Part shown: positions 43,615 through 50,975 of the stretch, piece after piece
How the letters are laid out: the number at the start of each line of letters is the position of its first letter
Position numbering within the stretch: position 1 is the first letter of the stretch
Source: HGM04593 sp045636125
Lineage (GTDB): Bacteria; Bacteroidota; Bacteroidia; Bacteroidales; Bacteroidaceae
DNA length: 64,000 bases
Direction of reading: 5' to 3'
Assembly: GCA_045636125.1 (NCBI GenBank)
Contig: JAZTWX010000027.1
Location: 1 to 64,000 of the forward strand
Translations under genes and position numbers: made by a program
The notes under the pieces: model-generated
The model's database searches: none
What the model was told of the DNA's origin: nothing
What the model saw: only the letters and a program-made list of their open reading frames with translations

Positions 43615-44141
43615 ACTTTTCTTTTGCGGTCGAAGAAGGGGTTTTTTGACGATGCACTCACGGGAATTGCAATTATGTAGTTGCAACCCTCCATCCAGCC
43701 AAGCTGCTTTGCTGCGTAACCGGCCGAGTACATTACACGGGTGTCGAGGCGAAGGTCGCTTGCCTTGCTGCAAGCCGAGCCCACTGCAATTCCCACATCG
43801 ATAGTGTTCATTGCACAAGGTACTCCCGCAGGACGGCTGTCGCAGGTGGGGCAGCCACAGTAAGCGCAGTTGAGACCCATTGCCTCTTCGCGTGAGCCAA
43901 TGAGCAGAATTGCTTCGGCCGACAGAATGTTGTCGGCATCGCGCAAAAGACCTCCGCGCTGCAGTTTCTCGCCAATTTGGCGCAAGCCGTTGCTCAGCGC
44001 TACAATGTCGTCGTCGGTCACAAGTGCAACCTCTATAATATCAACTCCTTTTGCCTTGGGGGCGGTGCGCGCTGCAATCATCATCTGCATTGCGGCGTCA
44101 ATAACTCGCTGGTGGCGAATTTCGCGTTCATCGTATATCAT
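43611..44141 (-). CDS. DUF2148 ferredoxin-like protein
   Basis: 176 residues matching the DUF2148 (COG4739) family of Cys-rich proteins. Conserved Cys cluster: LNCAYCGCPTCDSRP and VPCAMN in the middle, AVGSACSKASDL later. It may bind an Fe-S cluster or other metal; its role is unknown. First gene of the aguA-aguB unit, with 4-base overlap, so it is translationally coupled to a polyamine enzyme; that link is suggestive only. Divergent from the PLD gene. Confidence 0.85.
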   Translation of the reverse strand: MIYDEREIRHQRVIDAAMQMMIAARTAPKAKGVDIIEVALVTDDDIVALSNGLRQIGEKLQRGGLLRDADNILSAEAILLIGSREEAMGLNCAYCGCPTCDSRPAGVPCAMNTIDVGIAVGSACSKASDLRLDTRVMYSAGYAAKQLGWMEGCNYIIAIPVSASSKNPFFDRKRKV

Positions 44142-44290
44142 AGTAGAAAAATTTATAATCGTGCTGCGAAGATAGGCAAAAAAGCCGAATAATAATAATT
44201 AAGCGTTAAAAATGAAAAATAAAGCCGTTGCTATTATTTCTTAGCTATGTGGTTTTTTGTTATCTTCGCGGCACAAAAAGAAATGCAGTG

Positions 44291-45544
44291 ATGAAAAGGA
44301 CAGCCTTACATATGATTCTCCTTGCAATGTTGCTTGTGTTTGCCGGTTGCGGCAGCTATAAAAGCATTGAGCGCGGGCGCATACTGCACTCCGACGAGGC
44401 CTTTATGGCATATCTGCAGGCCGAGAATGTGGCAATAACGGCGGGTAACGAGGTTAAGTTGCTCAATGGTGCCCACGCAAAGTTCGAAGATATGTTTGCG
44501 GCGATTGAAAAGGCCGAGCATCACGTTCATCTGGAATATTTCAATTTCCGTAACGACTCCATCAACAAGGTTCTCATAGACCTCCTTGCAAAAAAGGCTG
44601 CACAGGGAGTTGAGGTGCGCGCGCTGTTCGACGCCTTTGGCAATGTATCGAACAACCGCCCGTTAAAGAAAGAACATATCGACTCCATACGTGCACGTGG
44701 GGTGCAGCTCGTGAAGTTCGATCCAATTGTTTTCCCATGGATAAATCACACACCGTCGCGAGACCATCGCAAGATTGTGATTATCGATGGCCGCACAGCC
44801 TATATCGGTGGTATTAATGTTGCCGATTATTACCTCAATGGCCTTGAGGGTGTGGGAAAGTGGCGCGATATTCACGCAAGAGTCGACGGTGCTGCCGTAG
44901 CTCCTCTCCAGGATATATTCCTTGCAATGTGGAACGGTGAAACAGGGCAGCAGATAGGTGGTCACAACTATTACCCGCAGCCGCAGGTCGATGGCGAGGC
45001 GCAAGTGGCGGTTGTCGACCGTTGGCCCGGGAAAAATCCCAAACTTATGCGTCGCGCCTATGCCAATGCAATAAATGCGGCAAAGGACAGTGTTGTTATT
45101 ATGAACCCCTATTTTGTGCCGCTGAACATAATCGAAAATGCCATAGAAAAGGCTATTGACGAGGGCGTAAAGGTCGATATTATGCTCTCTGCAAAAAGTG
45201 ATGTCCCTCTTGTGCCCGACGGCGTGTGGCGTGTGGGATATAAGCTTATGAAACGCGGCGCAAATGTATATATGTACAACGGAGGTTTCAACCACTCAAA
45301 GGTTATGGGGGTAGATGGGAAATTCATAACCGTAGGTTCTACCAACCTAAACAGCCGCAGCCTGCGATACGACTACGAAACAAACATTTTTGTCTTCGGC
45401 AAAGAGGACGCTCAGGCTCTGCAGCAGATAATTGAAAAGGATAAAGAGGAGAGTTTCCTGCTCACTCGCGAATTGTACAAGAAACGTTCGTGGTGGAGAC
45501 GCTTTTGCGGTTATTTTGTGGTGTTGTTGACACCAATAATGTAA
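44291..45544 (+). CDS. phospholipase D-family cardiolipin synthase-like lipoprotein
   Basis: 417 residues from ATG 44291. The N-terminus is a lipoprotein signal (ILLAMLLVFAGCGS), unlike the two membrane helices of classical Cls. Two complete HKD motifs are present: SRDHRKIVIIDGRTAYIGGI (about 155-175) and FNHSKVMGVDGKFITVGSTN (about 338-357). It condenses two phosphatidylglycerols into cardiolipin or transfers phosphatidyl groups. TTTC-N20-TATCTTCG at 44237-44268 is a weak promoter match. It ends in a long perfect hairpin shared with the convergent CBM9-like gene. Confidence 0.87.
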   Translation: MKRTALHMILLAMLLVFAGCGSYKSIERGRILHSDEAFMAYLQAENVAITAGNEVKLLNGAHAKFEDMFAAIEKAEHHVHLEYFNFRNDSINKVLIDLLAKKAAQGVEVRALFDAFGNVSNNRPLKKEHIDSIRARGVQLVKFDPIVFPWINHTPSRDHRKIVIIDGRTAYIGGINVADYYLNGLEGVGKWRDIHARVDGAAVAPLQDIFLAMWNGETGQQIGGHNYYPQPQVDGEAQVAVVDRWPGKNPKLMRRAYANAINAAKDSVVIMNPYFVPLNIIENAIEKAIDEGVKVDIMLSAKSDVPLVPDGVWRVGYKLMKRGANVYMYNGGFNHSKVMGVDGKFITVGSTNLNSRSLRYDYETNIFVFGKEDAQALQQIIEKDKEESFLLTRELYKKRSWWRRFCGYFVVLLTPIM

Positions 45545-45571
45545 TGCCTAAAATATCTTTTTGATACCACA

Positions 45572-45618
45572 AATAACAGAAACAGGATGATGCGTCGCAT
45601 CATCCTGTTTCTGTTATT
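45572..45618. terminator. 23-bp perfect hairpin between convergent genes
   Basis: Arms 45572-45594 and 45596-45618 are exact reverse complements around a single T. It separates the PLD gene (+) from the CBM9-like gene (-), whose stop codon (45617-45619) falls inside the right arm. The loop in RNA would open a few of the central pairs. Confidence 0.85.
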
Positions 45619-46261
45619 ATTCACAAATGAATTCTCCAAAGAATTGCGGGCGGTGGAAACTCGGTTCCGGCCACTCGATGGGTGCCCACGATATGAAATG
45701 CGGGGTTGGCAACAGGTCGCCGCATTTGTAGAGGTTCACTTTCATTCTCTTTCCCTCCCAGCTTTCTATGCCGCTGCGGAAAAGTGCGCTTGCGGGAATA
45801 ATTTCAATAACCTCCCAACTGTGCTCGCCCTCGCGCAATGGGAAACACTCGGTGCCGAGCGAGGGGAAACGCTGCACGCTGTCGATAACGCTCTTGGGCG
45901 CAGGTTCTTTGGGTGCGTCGGCGGGGTGCCACGCAAGCAATAATTTACCCGTGCAGGTGCACTCGAAATTGTAGTAATCCATATTCCCCTCGGGCGAAAC
46001 GAAGAATTCCACGCAAGGGTCGGTCCAGGTTTTTCCTTGGTCCTCGGCAACGGTTGCCTGAATATCCTTTTCGGTTACCTTGAACTTTATATAAAGATTG
46101 GCGCCGTTGTGAAAGATTCTTGCCTCCACGGCAGGGGTGTAAGGGTAGCTCTGCGGCCAATTGCAACAGGCTACGGGAGTTGGTTTCACTGTGGAGAAAG
46201 CCTTTTCGATGTCGGCAATATCGTTGCTTACGTCAATTCGGGGTACTGTTATTTTTTTCAT
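45617..46261 (-). CDS. carbohydrate-binding family 9-like (CBM9-like) protein
   Basis: 214 residues from ATG 46261; longer frames upstream are not protein-like. The fold and motifs match CBM9-like proteins of Bacteroidetes: FHNGANLYIKFKVTEKDIQA, WTDPCVEFFVSP, YYNFECTCTGKLLLAWHPA, and a late YKCGDLLPTPHFISWAPIEW. No signal peptide is visible, so it appears cytoplasmic or exported by another route. Binding to sugar is known for related modules; the ligand is unknown. Divergent from the TrmH gene. Confidence 0.82.
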   Translation of the reverse strand: MKKITVPRIDVSNDIADIEKAFSTVKPTPVACCNWPQSYPYTPAVEARIFHNGANLYIKFKVTEKDIQATVAEDQGKTWTDPCVEFFVSPEGNMDYYNFECTCTGKLLLAWHPADAPKEPAPKSVIDSVQRFPSLGTECFPLREGEHSWEVIEIIPASALFRSGIESWEGKRMKVNLYKCGDLLPTPHFISWAPIEWPEPSFHRPQFFGEFICE

Positions 46262-46380
46262 TTTTTTCAATGGTTGGTTGTTGGTTGCGAATATAGCTGA
46301 TATTTTTGAATGGCAGCGAAAAAGTAACCGTTTTTTATTATACCTTGTTATATGTAATTTGCGCCATGGTTGCTGTTTCT

Positions 46381-46412
46381 TTTGCACAATTATGGCGGTT
46401 TTTGTATTTTCG
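46381..46412 (+). promoter_or_regulatory. promoter for the TrmH gene
   Basis: TTTG at 46381-46384, 20 bases, then TATTTTCG at 46405-46412, one base off the TAnnTTTG consensus. The start codon follows at 46436. Confidence 0.55.
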
Positions 46413-46435
46413 CCCACCGATAAGAAAAACACCGT

Positions 46436-47239
46436 ATGCCAATTATAGAAATTACATCGTTGTCGCACCCCGGTGTGGAGGTTTTTGCGACACTTACCGA
46501 GGCGCAGTTGCGCTTGCGTGTTGAGCCTGGAACAGGGCTTTTTATAGCAGAGAGCCCCAAGGTCATAAGGGTGGCGCTCGATGCCGGTTACGAGCCGGTT
46601 GCTTTGTTGTGCGAGCGCAAACATATTACCGGCGATGCAGCCGATATTGTGGCACGTTGCGGCGATATTCCTCTTTACACCGGTGAACGCGAGCTGCTTG
46701 CAAGCCTCACCGGCTACACTCTCACCCGTGGAGTGCTGTGTGCTATGCGTCGCCCGCAATTGCCTTCTGTTGCCGATGTATGTGCCGGGGCCCGCAGGGT
46801 AGTGGTGGTCGATGGCGTGGTGGATACCACAAATATCGGCGCAATTTTCCGTTCGGCAGCGGCGCTTGGGGTGGATGCCGTGCTTCTAACGCCCACATCG
46901 TGCGATGCGTTAAACCGCAGGGCGGTACGTGTCTCTATGGGGTCGGTTTTCCTTGTACCCTGGACGTGGCTTCACGGCCCCGTATCGTCGCTGAAGGAGC
47001 TGGGTTTCCGCACTGCGGCAATGGCTTTGAGTGACAATTCGGTATCTATTGACAATGAACAGCTGGCTAGTGAAGAGCGCCTTGCCATTATTATGGGAAC
47101 CGAGGGTGAGGGGCTTGCACAGGAGGTTATTGATGCTGCCGATTATGTGGTGCGCATCCCTATGGCCCACGGTGTCGATTCGTTGAATGTTGCTGCGGCG
47201 TCGGCTGTCGCTTTTTGGGAGTTGCGTGCAAAAAAATAG
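46436..47239 (+). CDS. TrmH-family (SpoU) RNA 2'-O-methyltransferase
   Basis: 267 residues. An N-terminal substrate-binding region (EITSLSHPGVEVFATLTEAQ) precedes the SPOUT methyltransferase knot with the three family motifs: VVDGVVDTTNIGAIFRSAAA (motif 1, with Asn and Arg), IIMGTEGEGL (motif 2) and IPMAHGVDSLNVAAASAVAF (motif 3). It methylates a ribose 2'-OH in tRNA or rRNA; the exact site cannot be read from sequence. Single gene, convergent with the DEAD-box helicase. Confidence 0.9.
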   Translation: MPIIEITSLSHPGVEVFATLTEAQLRLRVEPGTGLFIAESPKVIRVALDAGYEPVALLCERKHITGDAADIVARCGDIPLYTGERELLASLTGYTLTRGVLCAMRRPQLPSVADVCAGARRVVVVDGVVDTTNIGAIFRSAAALGVDAVLLTPTSCDALNRRAVRVSMGSVFLVPWTWLHGPVSSLKELGFRTAAMALSDNSVSIDNEQLASEERLAIIMGTEGEGLAQEVIDAADYVVRIPMAHGVDSLNVAAASAVAFWELRAKK

Positions 47240-47260
47240 GAGGTAACTTTATTACATATA

Positions 47261-47301
47261 AAGCAACAACAGACGCGCCGTCGGCGCGTCTGTTGTTGCT
47301 T
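47261..47301. terminator. 20-bp perfect hairpin between convergent genes
   Basis: Arms 47261-47280 and 47282-47301 are exact reverse complements around one T, with a GC-rich tip (GACGCGCCG). It terminates both the TrmH gene and the DEAD-box gene, whose stop lies 3 bases beyond. Confidence 0.85.
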
Positions 47302-47303
47302 GT

Positions 47304-48692
47304 TTAAGATTGTGCAGGGGTTGCACTGCCGCCTGCTTCGCGTTTGGGGCGACGGTAGTGTCGTTTGTTTCTTCTCTTTTTCTCGCCCTCCTGCTTGCCT
47401 TCGGGTGCAGATTTTGCACCTTCGGCGGGTTTCTTGTGTTCTTTGTTGTCTCTTCTTTTGCGGTTACGGCTGCCATCCTTGCGGCCACTCTCTTTGCGGC
47501 TGCGTCCGTTGCCCGCGCCACGGTTGCCCTTGTGCTTGGTGGGGGCGTACTCGGGAGCTTCGCCCAGCTCGGCAGGGAGAGGTGTCTTGGGCACCTCCTG
47601 CTCCATAAAATCCTCAATGCGTTTGAAATAGCTTTGGTCCTCGGGCGACACGAATGTTATTGCGCGGCCTTTTGTGTTGGCGCGTGCCGTGCGGCCCACG
47701 CGGTGGATGTAGTCGTCGCAGTCGCGGGGTACATCGTAATTTATGACAATGCGTATATCGTCAATGTCTATCCCGCGGGCGAGTATATCGGTTGCAACAA
47801 TAATATCAATCTTGCGGCTTTTGTACTGGAACATAATTTCGTCGCGCTCGGCCTGTCCCAGGTCGCTGTGCATCTCGCCAACGTTGTATCCGCGTTTCTT
47901 GAGTGTGAGCGAAATGTCCTTTACTTTGTTTTTGCGCGATGCGAAGAGGATGACTCTTTCGGTGCTCTCCTTCTCGAAAATACTTTTTATTATGCCCATC
48001 TTCTGCGCTTCGTGGCATATGTAGGCCTCCTGCGCAATGCCGTCGGCGGGTTTTGCAAGCGAGAGGGTTATCTGCAACGGGTCGGTGAGGATGTTTGCTG
48101 CAAGCTTGCGTATCTCTTGTGGCATTGTTGCCGAAAAGAGCATTGTCTGACGCTCTTTGGGTAGCTTGCTTGCAATTGTCATAATATCGTTGTAGAAGCC
48201 CATATCGAGCATTCTGTCGGCCTCGTCGAGAATGAAGAACGAAACGCGTGAAAGGTCGATGTTCCCTAAATTTATGTGGCTTATGAGTCGTCCGGGAGTT
48301 GCTACAATAATGTCGGCTCCACGTGACATGCCGCGCAGCTCCTGCTCGTAGCGCTGTCCGTCGTTACCGCCGTAAACGGCTACGCTCGAAAAGGGCATGA
48401 AATAGGTGAAACCCTCGAGCTGACGGTCTATCTGCTGTGCAAGCTCGCGAGTAGGGGCCATCACAATGCAGTTGATTGCATCGGCAGGGTAGCCGCCTTT
48501 GCACAGTTTGTTGAGCACTGGGAGCAGGTAGGCTGCTGTCTTTCCGGTACCTGTCTGTGCAACGCCTATAAGGTCGCGGCCCTCCATAAGGGGCTGTATG
48601 GTCTGTTCTTGTATGGGGGTGCAGGTTTCGAAACGCATTGCGTCGAGCGCGTCGAGAACCTCATCTTCAAAATCAAAATCGGTAAAATACAT
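47304..48692 (-). CDS. DEAD-box ATP-dependent RNA helicase
   Basis: 462 residues. All core motifs are present: Q motif (FETCTPIQEQTI), I (GVAQTGTGKTAAYL), Ia (APTRELAQQ), II (FILDEADRMLDMG), III (FSATMPQEI), IV-V (ATDILARGIDIDDIRIVINY) and VI (HRVGRTARA). The last 85 residues are a basic, Lys/Arg/Glu-rich tail of the RhlE type that anchors RNA. It unwinds short RNA duplexes in ribosome assembly or mRNA decay. Upstream neighbour of the LptF/G gene in reading order is 23 bases away on the same strand. Confidence 0.93.
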   Translation of the reverse strand: MYFTDFDFEDEVLDALDAMRFETCTPIQEQTIQPLMEGRDLIGVAQTGTGKTAAYLLPVLNKLCKGGYPADAINCIVMAPTRELAQQIDRQLEGFTYFMPFSSVAVYGGNDGQRYEQELRGMSRGADIIVATPGRLISHINLGNIDLSRVSFFILDEADRMLDMGFYNDIMTIASKLPKERQTMLFSATMPQEIRKLAANILTDPLQITLSLAKPADGIAQEAYICHEAQKMGIIKSIFEKESTERVILFASRKNKVKDISLTLKKRGYNVGEMHSDLGQAERDEIMFQYKSRKIDIIVATDILARGIDIDDIRIVINYDVPRDCDDYIHRVGRTARANTKGRAITFVSPEDQSYFKRIEDFMEQEVPKTPLPAELGEAPEYAPTKHKGNRGAGNGRSRKESGRKDGSRNRKRRDNKEHKKPAEGAKSAPEGKQEGEKKRRNKRHYRRPKREAGGSATPAQS

Positions 48693-48715
48693 ATCTATGT
48701 TTTTGTCGTTGTTTT

Positions 48716-49822
48716 TTATTTAGGTGCTTTGCGGTAGAGATACAGGGCTATGAAACTGTACACAACGTTGGGCAACCACACTGCAATGTACACCGGCATC
48801 TTGTCGGCAAAGGCCGAAGATATTGTCTGGAAAAGAATATATGAGAAACTCAGTCCAAGGCCTATACCAAGCGACATGCCCATACCTCCTTTTGTCTTTT
48901 TTGACGAGAGTGATGCGCCGATGATTGTGAGGATGAAGGCTGCAAACGACATTGCAATGCGTTTGTGGTACTCAACCTCAAAGGCTTTTATGTTGGCCAT
49001 ACCTCGGGCTTTCTGTTTGTCGATGTATTCGCTCAATTCGGGGCTGGTCATAGTCTCCTGCTGACCGTCGGTTATGAGAAAGTCGGCCGGCTCGAACTTT
49101 ATAATTGTGTCGAGAGGCTCTTGTGTGTGGGAACGTATTATCTCCTTGTCGCCTGCAAGCTCGCGTATCATCCAGTTGCGCGCTGTCCATTTATATTTCT
49201 CTTCGGGGTGATACTGAATGTTCTTTGCTGTCATATGCGACACAAGTTTCTTGTCCTCGAAACGGTCGAGCGAGAAGCGGTAGCCCATTGAGTTGCGTGT
49301 TTCGTAACGCTCTATGTAGGCAACCGTGTTTTCGTCTACCTGCAATTGAATATTGTAGGCCGATTTTGTCTCCTTCTTCTTGTTGTGCTTCACCTCAAAG
49401 GCTATGCGCGTTTCGTTGCCCACCGGTATTATATATGCGCTCAGCACATAGGTCATCACTGCAATCAATGCTGCCGACACCATATAGGGGCGCAAGAGTC
49501 GCTTGAAACTTACACCCGAAGCGAACATTGCAATAATCTCGGAATTTTCGGCCAGCTTCGATGTAAAATAGATTACCGAAATAAAGACGAAGAGGGCGCT
49601 GAACGTGTTTGCATAGTAGGGTGCCAGGTTCAGGTAATAGTCGAGTATCACCTCGCTGGTGGTTGCGTTTGAGGTGGCGAACTTGTCAATCTTTTCGTTG
49701 TAGTCGAACACCACAATAACTGTGATTATGAGTGCGAGCGAAAAGAAATAGGTGCCCAGGAACTTTCCAATGATGTAAAAGTCGAGTCGTTTAAGTTTCA
49801 GTGTTTGCAGCCAATTTTTCAT
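48716..49822 (-). CDS. LptF/LptG-family permease
   Basis: 368 residues with the family plan of three N-terminal membrane helices (YFFSLALIITVIVVFDY, YYANTFSALFVFISVIYF, then VSAALIAVMTYVLSAYIIP), a periplasmic beta-jellyroll (about 135-265) and three C-terminal helices (AAFILTIIGASLSS onward). It is part of the ABC transporter LptB2FG, which pulls lipopolysaccharide from the inner membrane. Its single-gene context does not tell LptF from LptG. It follows tgt by 18 bases, an arrangement common in Bacteroidetes. Confidence 0.88.
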   Translation of the reverse strand: MKNWLQTLKLKRLDFYIIGKFLGTYFFSLALIITVIVVFDYNEKIDKFATSNATTSEVILDYYLNLAPYYANTFSALFVFISVIYFTSKLAENSEIIAMFASGVSFKRLLRPYMVSAALIAVMTYVLSAYIIPVGNETRIAFEVKHNKKKETKSAYNIQLQVDENTVAYIERYETRNSMGYRFSLDRFEDKKLVSHMTAKNIQYHPEEKYKWTARNWMIRELAGDKEIIRSHTQEPLDTIIKFEPADFLITDGQQETMTSPELSEYIDKQKARGMANIKAFEVEYHKRIAMSFAAFILTIIGASLSSKKTKGGMGMSLGIGLGLSFSYILFQTISSAFADKMPVYIAVWLPNVVYSFIALYLYRKAPK

Positions 49823-49840
49823 AGTCTTTTTTCTACTTTT

Positions 49841-50971
49841 TTATAATCGACGGGTAACCTGTTCGAGTGTCTGTTTTTTCCACGCTGCATAGTCGTCGAG
49901 CAGAATGTGCTTGCGGGCCTCCTGTGTGAGCCATACGTAGAATGCAAGGTTGTGGAGCGATGCTATTTGCAGTGCAAGGTACTCCTGTGCAACAAAAAGG
50001 TGGCGCAGATAGGCACGGCTGTAACGGGTGTCTACGTACGACTCGCCATCTTCTTCAATGGGTGAAAAGTCGTATTTCCACTTTTCGTTGCGCATATTCA
50101 TTATTCCCTGTTTGGTAAAGAGCATTGCGTTGCGGCCGTTGCGGGTGGGCATTACGCAGTCGAACATATCCACTCCGCGCTCGATTGCTTCGAGAATGTT
50201 TGCGGGGGTGCCTACACCCATAAGGTAACGGGGCTTTTCGGTGGGGAGAATCTCGTTTACCACCTCAATCATCTCGTACATCTTCTCGGCAGGCTCGCCC
50301 ACTGCAAGGCCGCCGATTGCGTTGCCCACGCACTCTTTCGACGCAATATATTCGGCCGAAATGCGGCGCAGGTCGGGGTATACGCAGCCCTGTACAATGG
50401 GGAAGAGCGCCTGCTCGTATCCGTAAAGCGGTTCTGTCTCGTTCAGGCGGTTTATGCAACGGTCGAGCCAGCGGTGGGTGCGTTCCATCGATTTTTTTGC
50501 ATAATTGTAGTCGGCTGTGCCGGGGGTGCACTCGTCGAATGCCATTATAATGTCGGCACCTATGCTGCGCTCAATGTCCATCACTCTCTCGGGCGAGAAA
50601 AAGTGTTTCGAACCGTCGATGTGTGAACGAAATTCCACACCATCCTCGTTCATCTTGCGTATATCCTTGAGCGAGAATACTTGAAAACCGCCGCTGTCGG
50701 TGAGTATGGGGCGCTGCCAGCTGTTGAACTTGTGCAGGCCGCCTGCTTTCTCAATAATGTCGAGCCCGGGGCGCAGGTAGAGGTGATAGGTGTTACCAAG
50801 TATTATCTGCGCTTTGACATCTGTTTCAAGGTCGGGCATCTGAACGGCTTTCACCGAACCCACTGTGCCCACAGGCATAAAAATGGGTGTGAGAATGTCG
50901 CCGTGGGCAGTGCTTAGCACTCCCGCACGGGCCTTGCTGCCGCTGTCTGTGTGTAAAAGCTGGAATTTCAC
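49841..50971 (-). CDS. tgt: queuine tRNA-ribosyltransferase
   Basis: 376 residues. It exchanges guanine 34 for preQ1 in GUN-anticodon tRNAs. Motifs: GTVGSVKAVQMPDLETDVKA, NTYHLYLRPG, ILTDSGGFQVFSL (catalytic Asp), DECTPGTADYNYAKKSMERT, QGCVYPDLRR, GGLAVGEP and VDMFDCVMPTRNGRNAM (nucleophile Asp). The usual zinc-binding Cys-x-Cys-x2-Cys before the C-terminal helix is missing: the segment reads EEDGESYVDTRYSRAYLRHL. It lies 4 bases after lon and 18 before the LptF/G gene. Confidence 0.95.
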   Translation of the reverse strand: MKFQLLHTDSGSKARAGVLSTAHGDILTPIFMPVGTVGSVKAVQMPDLETDVKAQIILGNTYHLYLRPGLDIIEKAGGLHKFNSWQRPILTDSGGFQVFSLKDIRKMNEDGVEFRSHIDGSKHFFSPERVMDIERSIGADIIMAFDECTPGTADYNYAKKSMERTHRWLDRCINRLNETEPLYGYEQALFPIVQGCVYPDLRRISAEYIASKECVGNAIGGLAVGEPAEKMYEMIEVVNEILPTEKPRYLMGVGTPANILEAIERGVDMFDCVMPTRNGRNAMLFTKQGIMNMRNEKWKYDFSPIEEDGESYVDTRYSRAYLRHLFVAQEYLALQIASLHNLAFYVWLTQEARKHILLDDYAAWKKQTLEQVTRRL

Positions 50972-50975
50972 TGCT

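Noticed and set aside
42589..43818. Agmatine deiminase starting at 43818
   Set aside because: The first 68 residues overlap the DUF2148 gene and do not resemble the family; ATG 43614 with the 4-base overlap fits.
45617..46759. 380-codon version of the CBM9-like protein
   Set aside because: The extra N-terminal 166 residues run antisense through the TrmH promoter and gene and are not protein-like; ATG 46261 is used.
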